Of a DNA stretch of 64,000 nt, positions 1 through 7,987 are shown one piece after another (position 1 is the first letter of the stretch; every line of letters starts with the position of its first letter). Under the pieces are notes generated by a model, which saw nothing but the letters and a program-made list of their open reading frames with translations, made no database searches and was not told the DNA's origin. Location: positions 1,106,501 to 1,170,500 of the forward strand of contig NZ_CP053590.1 in the NCBI RefSeq assembly GCF_013365535.1. The letters are read 5' to 3'. The DNA is from Aquimarina sp. TRL1 (GTDB lineage: Bacteria > Bacteroidota > Bacteroidia > Flavobacteriales > Flavobacteriaceae). A program made the translations under genes and the position numbers.

Positions 1-215
1 TTGGGATCTATTCCTTCTTTAAAAGCTTCCTGAAGTTTTTTAGCATAATTATTATAAGATGGACGATCAATTACATACCACATACCATCTTTGGAATTAG
101 ATTTTTTAAAACCTAAATCAATTAAATATCCTTCCAATATTTTATCAGATAGTTTTGGTACAAACATTAGTTCAATACCGTTTTTCTCTTTGTTGTATGT
201 AATCGATAATTTCAT
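1..215 (-). CDS. Partial protein with wHTH-like 'GFxxS..xWY' module (C-terminus outside window)
   Basis: An open frame starts with ATG at 215 and runs off the left edge after 71 codons without a stop. The visible part begins MKLSITYNKEKNGIELMF and continues with a 'LIDLGFKKSNSKDGMWYVI' stretch. This resembles a short module (roughly I-E-L-x-F ... L-x-x-x-G-F-x-x-S-x-x-x-x-x-W-Y) that I know from the ends of Bacteroidota plasmid and conjugative-element proteins, often beside ArdC-like or DUF3560-like domains. No catalytic region is visible, so I do not assign a function. It lies on the same strand as the genes to its right but is separated from them by the 26-bp repeat array. Confidence 0.55.
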   Translation of the reverse strand, partial: MKLSITYNKEKNGIELMFVPKLSDKILEGYLIDLGFKKSNSKDGMWYVIDRPSYNNYAKKLQEAFKEGIDP

Positions 216-250
216 TCAAATTTTATTTTGTCAAATTATTGGATGAAAAA

Positions 251-952
251 GTTTAAGCTTTCCTCTATAGGGAATAGTTCTGGTTCATTGCTATAAGGAA
301 AAGTTACAGCTCACTCCTATAGGGAATAGTTCTAGCTCATCCCTATAGAGAAAAGTTACAGCTCACTCCTATAGGGAATAGTTGCAGCTCATCACTATAG
401 AGAAAAGTTACAACTCACTCCTATAGGGAATAGTTCTAGCTCATCCCTATAGAGAAAAGTTACAGCTCATCGCTATAGGAAAAAGTTTAAGCTCACTCCT
501 ATAGGAAATAGTTGCAGCTCATCCCTATAGAGAAAAGTTGCAGCTCATCCCTATAGAGAAAAGTTACAGCTCATCCCTATAGAGAAAAGTTACAGCTCAC
601 TCCTATAGGGAATAGTTCTAGCTCATCCCTATAGAAAAAAGTTACAGCTCACTCCTATAGGGAATAGTTGCAGCTCATCCCTATAGAGAAAAGTTACAGC
701 TCACTCCTATAGGGAATAGTTCTAGCTCATCCCTATAGAGAAAAGTTACAGCTCATTGCTATAAGGAAAAGTTACAGCTCATCGCTATAGGAAATAGTTC
801 TAGCTCACTCCTATAGGGAAAAGTTACAGCTCATCGCTATAGGGAATAGTTCTAGCTCACTCCTATAGAGAAAAGTTACAGCTCACTCCTATAGGGAATA
901 GTTGCAGCTCATCCCTATAGAGAAAAGTTACAGCTCATCGCTATAGGGAATA
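251..952. repeat. 27-copy, 26-bp direct tandem repeat array
   Basis: The hexamer CTATAG (CTATAA in two copies) recurs at 265, 291, 317, 343 and so on to 941, every 26 bases, giving 27 units with no insertion or deletion. The consensus unit is close to AGCTCATCCCTATAGAGAAA followed by AGTTAC. Two unit types largely alternate: one with CCTATAGGGAATAGTT and one with CCCTATAGAGAAAAGTTAC, so a 52-bp higher-order period is also visible. The period is not a multiple of three and each unit carries TAG, so it is not coding. Each unit centres on a short palindrome. There are no unique spacers, so it is not CRISPR. Iterons of a replication origin or a partition site are possible readings, given the replication-type gene in the same element. 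Confidence 0.9.
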
Positions 953-1352
953 GCAAAAAACCACCTCTATGAGTGTTTACTTTTTCATTCTCAAAATGTG
1001 TACAGAAATCTCCTTGTCGCGGGAGTAAAAATGTAGATAACGTAGTTGATCTTTTCGATCAGTAAAATAGTTCGGAATCATCCTTGTAGCGGGAGTAATT
1101 CCTTGATGATTTTGTAACAAAAAACAACCATAAATCACTGTAAAACATCTAAAAACAATAATTTACACCCTCAAATATAGCTAGTCTTTTTTAATTTTCT
1201 ATTTCCCCAATCCTGCTATCGTTGCGTAATGAAAAGTTAAAAAAATAGTGAAAATCCAGTTAACTCAACAATAGTGCTATTTCCCAATTTATCCCCTATA
1301 TAAATTCACTTTCCTAAACTGTAGTAAAAGTAATTTAAGGTGATATAGAAAA
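953..1352. other. Intergenic stretch with a near-perfect 18-bp direct repeat
   Basis: No convincing gene is seen here. Two copies of TCCTTGTNGCGGGAGTAA lie at 1011-1028 and 1081-1098, differing at one base and 70 bp apart. On the minus strand a 34-codon open frame starts with ATG at 1079 and spans one repeat, but it has no supporting context. The second repeat copy contains TTGTAGCGGGA, which also occurs at the 3' end of the tRNA-fMet gene at 11950-11960. The stretch from 1100 to 1352 is AT-rich and otherwise featureless. Confidence 0.6.
1084..1094. other. Candidate distal attachment core
   Basis: The 11-mer TTGTAGCGGGA here is identical and in the same orientation to 11950-11960, the 3' end of the tRNA-fMet gene beside the integrase. 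If it is a true att core the element would be about 10.9 kb. The identity is short and does not extend on either side, so this is a weak call. A longer element ending outside the window is equally possible. Confidence 0.25.
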
Positions 1353-1565
1353 CTAAGCACATATTGACCTAATCTTGATAATATCATACTCTAGATTCCC
1401 AGCTCTAACTTTAACAGTCATCTCTCCTTTTTCATCTTCATATAACTCAAGAATGGATAATATTTCAATTGGAATTATGGGCTGAAGATCAAATAAATCC
1501 CCTGTTCCTGATTCAATTATTTTATTAGTTGATTCATCTTTTATGATATACTTATAAATTTTCAT
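1353..1565 (-). CDS. Small hypothetical protein (70 aa)
   Basis: I do not recognise this family. The product is acidic, has no membrane segment or signal peptide, and begins MKIYKYIIKDESTNKIIESG. Alternating hydrophobic and polar residues suggest a small beta-rich cytoplasmic protein. It is the last of three minus-strand genes in the left part of the element (1353-2595), with 52 bases between it and the 98-residue gene upstream. The gap from its stop to the repeat array is 400 bases. Confidence 0.55.
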   Translation of the reverse strand: MKIYKYIIKDESTNKIIESGTGDLFDLQPIIPIEILSILELYEDEKGEMTVKVRAGNLEYDIIKIRSICA

Positions 1566-1617
1566 AGGACTGTTTTTTGATTTAATTTTTTATAAAATAG
1601 GCTTATATACTATAGAA

Positions 1618-1914
1618 TTACCCTTTATCACCAACCAAAACATGGACAAAAGGAGTTCCTTTATTATGATCCCATATCACTTTTTTAACCTCCCACCCTG
1701 AATTAGTCTCTACACAATCGAACACATTCAATTCAGTATTGCTATCCTTAAATACTTCATTAGGCTCATAGTTCCCTTCTATAAACTTTGGTATGTTAAT
1801 AGCTTCCCCTATTCTTGGAATTCCCTCCCCTTGTTTCCAATAGATTGTAAGATCACGCTTCCCTGCGTTATATAATTTTGTCTTACTCCAATTAATACTA
1901 AAGTGTACCTTCAT
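1618..1914 (-). CDS. Small hypothetical protein (98 aa)
   Basis: This soluble protein of 98 residues begins MKVHFSINWSKTKLYNAG and has no recognisable domain. It has several tryptophans and a beta-like pattern, for example 'SGWEVKKVIWDH' near the C-terminus. There is no signal peptide or membrane helix. It sits between two other minus-strand accessory genes, 63 bases downstream of the zinc-finger membrane protein, so co-transcription is plausible. Function unknown. Confidence 0.55.
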   Translation of the reverse strand: MKVHFSINWSKTKLYNAGKRDLTIYWKQGEGIPRIGEAINIPKFIEGNYEPNEVFKDSNTELNVFDCVETNSGWEVKKVIWDHNKGTPFVHVLVGDKG

Positions 1915-1977
1915 TGTTAATTAATATTTATATGATTGTATTAGTTTCCCCCTGAAACTAAAAAATAATAGTTCTCT

Positions 1978-2595
1978 CTAATTGACCCTAAAATTGCTAC
2001 AGTAGTTATATCTGGTATCATTCTCCAACTCCCACGCACCATATCTTTCAGGTTTCCAATCCTTTTGAGTTTTATGTTCCAAAATATGTACCTCTAATTG
2101 CTCTGAATTAGGAAACGACATATTACATTCTGGACATATATACGGGTGTGGTTTAAAATGAACCCCAGCTTCGATAGCATGTTGTATTTCTAAAGCTTCA
2201 TCGGATAGTGGTGCATCCGTTTTTTTTGATGTTTGATCCTCTTTGCTGTTTTTAAAAAAAAGATGGCAAAAGCTGAAAAGTGTCGTGGATTGAACGACAC
2301 TTATTAGAATACTACTTACATCCCCTTCAGGCATAAATTGATATACCAGATTGTGTGCTAGGGTGACAAAAAGATAAATAAAAGCGGTTCGTAACCATCC
2401 CTTGACGGTGAAGATTAAAATAGCCAGATCAACTCCTAAGGCATAACACCAAGAGAACCAAGGATGATCGTAGTGGCTATTAGCTTCAAATACATACAAT
2501 GTATGAGCAATCTGTGGAATCAATAGAATTACCATTGCAAAGATTCCAAATACTTCTTTTTCTATTAAATTTTTCATGCTGTTCCCCTTTAGCAT
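1978..2595 (-). CDS. Membrane protein with cytoplasmic C2H2-type zinc finger
   Basis: The N-terminal 110 residues contain about four hydrophobic segments, including 'VFGIFAMVILLIPQIAHTLY' and 'TAFIYLFVTLAHNLVYQF'. After a polar linker, residues about 152-174 read CPECNMSFPNSEQLEVHILEH, split as C-x2-C-x12-H-x3-H, which is the classical C2H2 finger spacing. The ATG at 2595 gives MLKGNSMKNL; the second methionine (2577) is an alternative start. A single C2H2 finger tethered to a multi-span membrane domain is unusual in bacteria. The role could be nucleic-acid or protein tethering at the membrane, but that is inference. Bacteroidota mobile elements do carry similar small proteins. Confidence 0.65.
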   Translation of the reverse strand: MLKGNSMKNLIEKEVFGIFAMVILLIPQIAHTLYVFEANSHYDHPWFSWCYALGVDLAILIFTVKGWLRTAFIYLFVTLAHNLVYQFMPEGDVSSILISVVQSTTLFSFCHLFFKNSKEDQTSKKTDAPLSDEALEIQHAIEAGVHFKPHPYICPECNMSFPNSEQLEVHILEHKTQKDWKPERYGAWELENDTRYNYCSNFRVN

Positions 2596-3231
2596 TTATA
2601 AATACTGATTTACTAATTTGATAGACATAAGCAGGAAAAAAATATCTTGCTTACACTATTGAGTTTTGGGGTTAGGTAGTTGTATTAGGCGGGGTAGGCA
2701 CTTGTAAATTTAAGACCATAATCTAATGAAAAACAAAAAGTATATATGACTTTTCTTGAAAAATCACCCTGTTTTCATGAAAAGCGACAAATTTTACGGT
2801 TTTACCATAGGTTTTGCAGTAATTTTATGTTGATTTAGTATTAAATTGAAACAAACTTCTTATAAAACTGTTAATTAGGAGGTAACATTTTCGTTGATAT
2901 AGCCACTATTATACACATACGGAAAACACGAACTTAATTATTCACATATAATTCATTACTGCTAAATGGGGCTAGCTACTAATGCAAACAAAAAGTATAT
3001 AATTGACATCATATTAATGTCAATTCATCACATCCTAAAACAGGATCAGAAAAAGATACGGTGTACTTCAAAATCAAAGAGCGATGGTTTTATTGTTTGA
3101 CCATTGCAAACTAATTCACATGGATATTTCAATAAGTCATAACGGTAGAGAACTCAAACAAAATTGTTTAGGTTGTCTGATAATATTAGACTTTATACTA
3201 TTTACTTTTCTCTTTCTTATATACTAACTAT
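2596..3231. other. Intergenic region between divergent genes, with a 15-bp direct repeat
   Basis: No gene is visible over 636 bases. AAACAAAAAGTATAT occurs at 2731-2745 and again at 2986-3000 in the same orientation, each preceded by AATG or AATGC. Together they could be regulator sites serving the two divergent flanking genes. I see no strong terminator or perfect TAnnTTTG box that can be tied to either start codon. Confidence 0.5.
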
Positions 3232-4329
3232 ATGTTCGATACACAAATTCAGAGAGTTACTTTAGTCATCTTAATCTTTCAAACTCTTGTATTATTTGCA
3301 CAATTATTGTTTGTATTCTCAAGACCAAATGATAGATCAAGATTGCGCTTCTTATTACTTATTCTCGCCTACATTATTTACAATCTATTTGCCGGACTGT
3401 TTCCTTCAGAAGAATTTAGTATAAGCATTATGTCACAATACATTTTGACCTTTATTTCCTGTACAGCTCTCGCGCTTTACTTCATTCGTTACATCGAAAC
3501 AGAATTTAATATTCGTCCTTTAAAACATTCTTTCTTTAAAGCAAAACGATTGGGCTTTACACTTTCCGGAGCTTTTGTTATTCTTTTTATATTCCCATAT
3601 TCAGTATCTGGGAATTTAGACAGGGCTAGATCTTTATTTTTGATTATTCCTTTTTTTATTGGACTAGCATTCCTGGTGAAGGTTACCAAAACCCTTATCA
3701 AGTTCAAATTTAAAGATTTAGAAGAAAACTCTAAACTCTATAGATATAGAGTTATTTCTAGCTACTTCGGACTATTTACCCTTGCTTGTTTGCCTACAAT
3801 TCTTCTCTTTGCAAATTACCAATGGCTGAAAGTTTCTGTTCTTAATTCTGGATTTGTTGTGATGATGATTACCTATATCATCAACCTTATTTCGCAAGCT
3901 CAAAAAGAAGCCATCATTTTATCTCAAATTTCAAAAAAGAACCAACCTATTCATGAGGATATGTTGATAGCGGATGATCTCATTAAAGACATTGTAGAAA
4001 AACTTCGGGAATTTGAAGATAATCAGCAATACCTGAAGGGAAAAATCACAATTGGTATATTGGCTAAAAGATTTGGTACAAATTCAAGATATCTCTCTAA
4101 AATAGTTAATACTTATAAAGGAAAGTCTTTTACTCAATATATTAATGATTTAAGAATCAATTACGTAAAAGATCGATTAAAAGAGGATGAAAAATTTAGA
4201 AACTATACCTTGAAAGCTATTGCTTTAGAAATTGGATACACAAGAGCAGAAGGATTTGCAAGAGCATTTTATAAAAGTGAACAAATCAAGCCCTCCCAAT
4301 ACATAAAAAACATAAGGGACAACCAATAA
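3232..4329 (+). CDS. Membrane-anchored AraC-family transcriptional regulator
   Basis: The first 235 residues contain about seven hydrophobic segments, and the C-terminal 100 residues carry an AraC/XylS double helix-turn-helix. The first HTH is visible at 'ILAKRFGTNSRYLSKIVNTY' (about residues 279-298), followed by 'SFTQYINDLRINYVKDRL'. The second is at 'LKAIALEIGYTRAEGFARAF', ending in the family-typical 'KSEQIKPSQYIK'. Flavobacteria commonly carry AraC regulators with a seven-helix sensor domain that binds an unknown ligand at the membrane. No target is indicated. It is monocistronic, facing the glycosyltransferase gene tail to tail with 48 bases between stops. The start is the first ATG after an AT-rich leader; no Shine-Dalgarno is evident, as is usual in this phylum. 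Confidence 0.88.
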   Translation: MFDTQIQRVTLVILIFQTLVLFAQLLFVFSRPNDRSRLRFLLLILAYIIYNLFAGLFPSEEFSISIMSQYILTFISCTALALYFIRYIETEFNIRPLKHSFFKAKRLGFTLSGAFVILFIFPYSVSGNLDRARSLFLIIPFFIGLAFLVKVTKTLIKFKFKDLEENSKLYRYRVISSYFGLFTLACLPTILLFANYQWLKVSVLNSGFVVMMITYIINLISQAQKEAIILSQISKKNQPIHEDMLIADDLIKDIVEKLREFEDNQQYLKGKITIGILAKRFGTNSRYLSKIVNTYKGKSFTQYINDLRINYVKDRLKEDEKFRNYTLKAIALEIGYTRAEGFARAFYKSEQIKPSQYIKNIRDNQ

Positions 4330-4377
4330 GATTGCCCCTATTTACACCAAAGAAAAGCCTTAACCAACATTTCTGTC

Positions 4378-5574
4378 TTAAATAAATATGCTCTTAAAAA
4401 TTAAAAGATTATTCTGATCATAAACACGATGATCCCAAACCCATTTTTTTGCTCTTTCACCAAGTTCTATTCTATTTTTTGGATTGTCTATTAATGCTAC
4501 CAGCTTTTCTTCCCATTCTGGCAACTTCCACGCAAGTACTCCATTTTCTCCATCATTGATTTCATCATCAAATGATGAATGAGCAAGTGCAATAACAGGA
4601 ATCCCTAAAGCAGCAGCTTCCAAAAACTTTATCGTATTAGAATAGGTGTAATAATGCAATGAACGCATCGGTATCAATAAGATATCTAAATGCAAATTTT
4701 TCAATGTTTGATAGTAGTTTAGAAAACTAACAGATTTATGAAAGGTTATCTCTACCCCTTTTAAAGACTCATTACCACTTTGGTTTTTACCGTCCCATCC
4801 GAAAATAATAAGCTCTACTTTATCCTTATATTTTTCCTTAATCTTTTTGAACAAAGGAAGAAAGTATCTAAAGTCCTTTGCTGCTTTTAGTGTTCCGATC
4901 ATCCCAACTCGTACGATCTCTTCTTGAGGTTTAGGGATCGAAGTAATACCCTCAAATCCAATACTGGAGATCAATGATGGCAACAAAAAAACCGCTACTT
5001 CTCTTTCTGTTTCCACATACATATTCAACCATTTTCTATACAGTTCACAAAGCATTTTTAATGGCGTAGTGATCATATCCATTTCAACTATATTGCCTAA
5101 TAATTGTTCTGTATTAAACTTACTATATATTCCGTGATCTGCATGTGATTTAGGGATTTTGTGTATCTGTCTGACAATATCCATAACTAAATATACTTTA
5201 GGATTTAATATCCTGATCGCCTGAAACAAATACCTATAGTTTTCTATAAGCATTGGAAAAATGATATAATCAGCCCATCGTATTTCTTCCTCTTCAATAG
5301 TATCTGTTCCGATAGTGAATTTTTTTGAAAAATCCCATTTGGTAATCGAAGTTACCCTTGTTTCAAACCCTTTTACCTTTCCCAATTCCAAGTATGGAAG
5401 AATCATTCGATAATATCCGTCTGAATTCAAGAGTGGTGAGACATACAATAGCCGTACCGTATCGGGAGAAGATTTTTTACCCTCCAAACCTTCTTTTATT
5501 TCTGTTTTTTTTAATAAGTCTATAACTTTTTTCATTTCATTTTTTTGTTTTTTATTACAACCGTTTTTAATCAT
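4378..5574 (-). CDS. Glycosyltransferase family 4-like protein
   Basis: This 398-residue protein has the two-lobe GT-B layout. The N-terminal lobe begins after a polar lead with 'VRLLYVSPLLNSDGYYRMIL'. The C-terminal lobe starts near residue 220 with 'VRVGMIGTLKAAKDFRYFLP' and carries an E-x7-E-like donor-binding motif in 'FLEAAALGIPVIALAHSSFD'. It should transfer a sugar from a nucleotide-sugar donor; acceptor unknown. The ATG at 5574 overlaps the stop of the preceding 99-residue gene by one base (TAATG), indicating translational coupling and favouring this start over the methionine at codon 15. Being coupled to unknown genes downstream of a replication-type protein inside a mobile element is unusual and suggests cargo. 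Confidence 0.8.
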   Translation of the reverse strand: MIKNGCNKKQKNEMKKVIDLLKKTEIKEGLEGKKSSPDTVRLLYVSPLLNSDGYYRMILPYLELGKVKGFETRVTSITKWDFSKKFTIGTDTIEEEEIRWADYIIFPMLIENYRYLFQAIRILNPKVYLVMDIVRQIHKIPKSHADHGIYSKFNTEQLLGNIVEMDMITTPLKMLCELYRKWLNMYVETEREVAVFLLPSLISSIGFEGITSIPKPQEEIVRVGMIGTLKAAKDFRYFLPLFKKIKEKYKDKVELIIFGWDGKNQSGNESLKGVEITFHKSVSFLNYYQTLKNLHLDILLIPMRSLHYYTYSNTIKFLEAAALGIPVIALAHSSFDDEINDGENGVLAWKLPEWEEKLVALIDNPKNRIELGERAKKWVWDHRVYDQNNLLIFKSIFI

Positions 5575-5873
5575 TAGAGTTCTAAAGGTTCTCCTTCAAA
5601 ATATTTTTCTATCAGCCTATCAGTAGTTCGGTCATAGATCAATATAAAATTGGCCTTATCCCCGTATTCCCGGACTTTTTTATGTAACCCTGTCAACCCT
5701 TTTTGAGGGTCAAGAAATCTTGAGTATCCACTCTTCCAATCAAATGAATAAAATGTACTGGATTGATCATCCTCTGAAGGGTCTACAGCTTCTTTATCTT
5801 TGAAATACACCACCATTTTATATCTGGAATGTTCTTTAGGGTTCCACCGCTTTCTTTTTTTTCTAGTTTTCAT
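5574..5873 (-). CDS. Small basic hypothetical protein coupled to glycosyltransferase (99 aa)
   Basis: The product opens with a strongly basic segment, MKTRKKRKRWNPKEHSRYKM, followed by a mixed alpha/beta-looking body including 'KANFILIYDRTTDRLIEKYF'. I do not recognise a family. Its start overlaps the end of the 163-residue gene by four bases (ATGA type) and its stop overlaps the glycosyltransferase start, so it is the middle member of a tightly coupled trio. The basic N-terminus is compatible with nucleic-acid binding but does not prove it. Confidence 0.65.
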   Translation of the reverse strand: MKTRKKRKRWNPKEHSRYKMVVYFKDKEAVDPSEDDQSSTFYSFDWKSGYSRFLDPQKGLTGLHKKVREYGDKANFILIYDRTTDRLIEKYFEGEPLEL

Positions 5874-6361
5874 TGTGTAAAGTGTTTAATTAAAACACCT
5901 AATGGAATGTCTTGAATATGGGTAAGACCTTTATATCCCTTCACCCAAACCTTATCGGAACTTGCAACAATACAAATCTGTAATTGCTCAACTTCTATAT
6001 GGTGATTGTCAGACAACTCACTCATAAAATTTTCGATTCCTCGTACCACTTTAGCTTCGAGATTAAACAACCCCGATGGTTCTGAATTTGTAAATAGGGT
6101 AATGAGTTCCTTCACAGAAATCTTTTTAACTGGTCTTCCCTGATTATAAACAGCCACATTGATAGTCAACCAATCCTTGAAAATACGTACTACTAATTCT
6201 TCTTGTACCAGGTCAGTTTCTTTAGATAGTTTTGAAAAATAACGGAGGATGTTTTTGGTTACTTTTGACTCATATCCAAATACATCAACATTCAAATTCT
6301 GAACAGCATTTTTTAATTTTTCAGCCAATCCTGAGCGTGTCTTTTTTATCTTTTGTTTCAT
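5870..6361 (-). CDS. Hypothetical protein of mobile-element operon (163 aa)
   Basis: This is a soluble protein with a basic N-terminal helix (MKQKIKKTRSGLAEKLKNAV) and alternating helical and strand-like segments. Residues 45-70 ('SKETDLVQEELVVRIFKDWL') look helical. It has no signal peptide or membrane segment and no known motif that I can name. It follows the replication-type gene by 18 bases and overlaps the next gene by four bases, so it belongs to the same transcript. Function unknown. Confidence 0.6.
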   Translation of the reverse strand: MKQKIKKTRSGLAEKLKNAVQNLNVDVFGYESKVTKNILRYFSKLSKETDLVQEELVVRIFKDWLTINVAVYNQGRPVKKISVKELITLFTNSEPSGLFNLEAKVVRGIENFMSELSDNHHIEVEQLQICIVASSDKVWVKGYKGLTHIQDIPLGVLIKHFTQ

Positions 6362-6379
6362 TTTTTTACTCTTATTATG

Positions 6380-7783
6380 TTAATATTCCTTTAATTCCGG
6401 GTTTAAAACAGCAGCATAAAATTTGCTTAACAACTCAGGTATCCCCAATTTACCAATGCGTTGTTCACACTCCCTGAAAACCGTCAAACGCGGTCGTGCC
6501 TGTGCTGTATCTTTCTTTTCGTTATTCCTGAATTTTCTGACTTGTTCACCTAAAACCTTTTTTAGTTTTAAGCCCTTTTTGTGGCGTTTATCTGCCTCAT
6601 ACCAAGGCTTCGTTCCTGCAAAACCTCCTTTGGATTTCGGATTAAAATATTCATAAGGAAGTTTGATAAAACGATGATCCGGATCTCGATCAACATAGTC
6701 CCGGGCGATATAAATTCGGGTTTTATATACTTGGTGAACATAATCCATTTTCTCATCTGAAACAGGTTCATACCATTGATACAAAAGGGTCAGAGCCAGA
6801 TTACTTTGACGCTTATTAAGCCATACATCCTTGTACAGAACTTCTTTTGCCAATCCCCATAACTCATGGACATATTTCGATAGGAAAGCGTGGCGGGATG
6901 CATCACAAAAGGGAGCAGTTCCCTTCCTGTTTGCTCCAATGCTGACCTTTTCCGCGCTGGTTTGCCTACCCTGCGCAGTTTTTTCATCAAGCCCGGTTTT
7001 TCCCCGCCAAGCATCTTTCCTTCGTGCTTTTTCTTCAAAAAGGTCTTTCCTTCGTGTTTTTTCTGTCTCTTTTTTAGCTTTTTTTTCAGTTCTATCATCA
7101 ACCGTGAGCGGGAGCGAACTCCTTTCTTCTGGTTTTTTAGCTCTTTTATGAGTTGTTTTTTGAGTCGAGCTCAAGCCTTCATCCAAACTCACTTCCCAAC
7201 TCTCTTGAAGTTTTTCAACAGCTATTATTCTATTATTTCTTTTATTAGTCTTTTTATTAGTGTATGAATGAGGACATTTTGTCAATTTATCATTTTTAAT
7301 AACCTGATTTTCAATGCTTAAATTTTCAACATCCTTTTCTCTATTTTGTATCTTATCAACACTCCCAACCCCTTTTATCCACAGAATTTTTGGGTTTATA
7401 AACAGCTCATAACTGGAATGAGAACCATGCCATATCTTTTTAGTTAATATACCACAGTCTAACAGACGATCTATATGCCTTTGGATAGTTCTGCCACTAG
7501 CTTGAGTAATCTTTGCTAATTGTATATTATTAGTCCGTAAAGAAGGTAAATTACACGGGTCTATAGGCGATACCTTATTTGATTTCACCAAAGAAACACC
7601 ATAAATTTTAATGACTTCTTTTGCTGTAGCAATCATAGATTGCCTGACCTTTTTACCTATCGCTTCCTGATCATTATTAAATCGGAAGACAAACCTGTCC
7701 AATGCCTGGAATGAAATGGAATAGTTAATAATCATAATCTTAGTGATACATCCTATTGAAAAAACAGAAAATAAATCCCTCAT
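6380..7783 (-). CDS. Replication-type protein with N-terminal winged helix
   Basis: The N-terminal third contains a likely winged helix-turn-helix at about residues 85-125: 'LAKITQASGRTIQRHIDRLL' followed by a 'DCGILTKK' wing, similar to phage or plasmid replication-initiation proteins and replisome organisers. The middle (about 185-285) is a low-complexity, very basic Lys/Arg/Glu linker with short internal repeats (RRKD twice). The C-terminal part is aromatic and basic ('PWYEADKRHKKGLKLKKVLG'). I infer a DNA-binding replication or maintenance role, not an exactly named family. Starts are possible at 7783 or 7735; AGGTAGGG just upstream of 7783 favours the longer form. It leads the operon ending with the glycosyltransferase. 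Confidence 0.6.
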   Translation of the reverse strand: MRDLFSVFSIGCITKIMIINYSISFQALDRFVFRFNNDQEAIGKKVRQSMIATAKEVIKIYGVSLVKSNKVSPIDPCNLPSLRTNNIQLAKITQASGRTIQRHIDRLLDCGILTKKIWHGSHSSYELFINPKILWIKGVGSVDKIQNREKDVENLSIENQVIKNDKLTKCPHSYTNKKTNKRNNRIIAVEKLQESWEVSLDEGLSSTQKTTHKRAKKPEERSSLPLTVDDRTEKKAKKETEKTRRKDLFEEKARRKDAWRGKTGLDEKTAQGRQTSAEKVSIGANRKGTAPFCDASRHAFLSKYVHELWGLAKEVLYKDVWLNKRQSNLALTLLYQWYEPVSDEKMDYVHQVYKTRIYIARDYVDRDPDHRFIKLPYEYFNPKSKGGFAGTKPWYEADKRHKKGLKLKKVLGEQVRKFRNNEKKDTAQARPRLTVFRECEQRIGKLGIPELLSKFYAAVLNPELKEY

Positions 7784-7839
7784 CCCTACCTATACCTCAA
7801 ACAATTACTGCTGTTTTATCTGTTTAAAAATTAATCCGC

Positions 7840-7974
7840 TTATTGCTTATTTGTAAACACCAGTTTTATATGATGTATATGGGTAGTGGTTGGTCGTTTC
7901 CTTCGTTTAAAAACAGTATGAATCTTACCAAGCACCTCGGCTCTTTTAGATTCTTCAAGTTTTAATACTTTCAT
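7840..7974 (-). CDS. Small basic protein (44 aa)
   Basis: A 44-codon open frame reads MKVLKLEESKRAEVLGKIHT at its start and ends KLVFTNKQ. The ATG at 7974 has a purine-rich GGAAAAAG just upstream. It fills most of the gap between the XRE-like gene (ends 7988, 13 bases away) and the replication-type gene (starts 7783), all on the same strand. The product has pI-raising clusters (KRRKRP, HIHHIK). Size and position suggest a small regulator or accessory factor of the element. The call rests on spacing and composition only. Confidence 0.5.
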   Translation of the reverse strand: MKVLKLEESKRAEVLGKIHTVFKRRKRPTTTHIHHIKLVFTNKQ

Positions 7975-7987
7975 CTTTTTCCAAACT

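Noticed and set aside
251-952. CRISPR array
   Set aside because: Units are contiguous without unique spacers, and no cas genes are near.
978-1079. 34-codon minus-strand gene overlapping the 18-bp repeats
   Set aside because: Its only support is a start codon with an AAGG before it; it spans a repeat and may be chance.
6831-7267. Plus-strand frames opposite the replication-type gene
   Set aside because: Serine/phenylalanine-rich reverse translations of the basic linker; shadows of the real gene.
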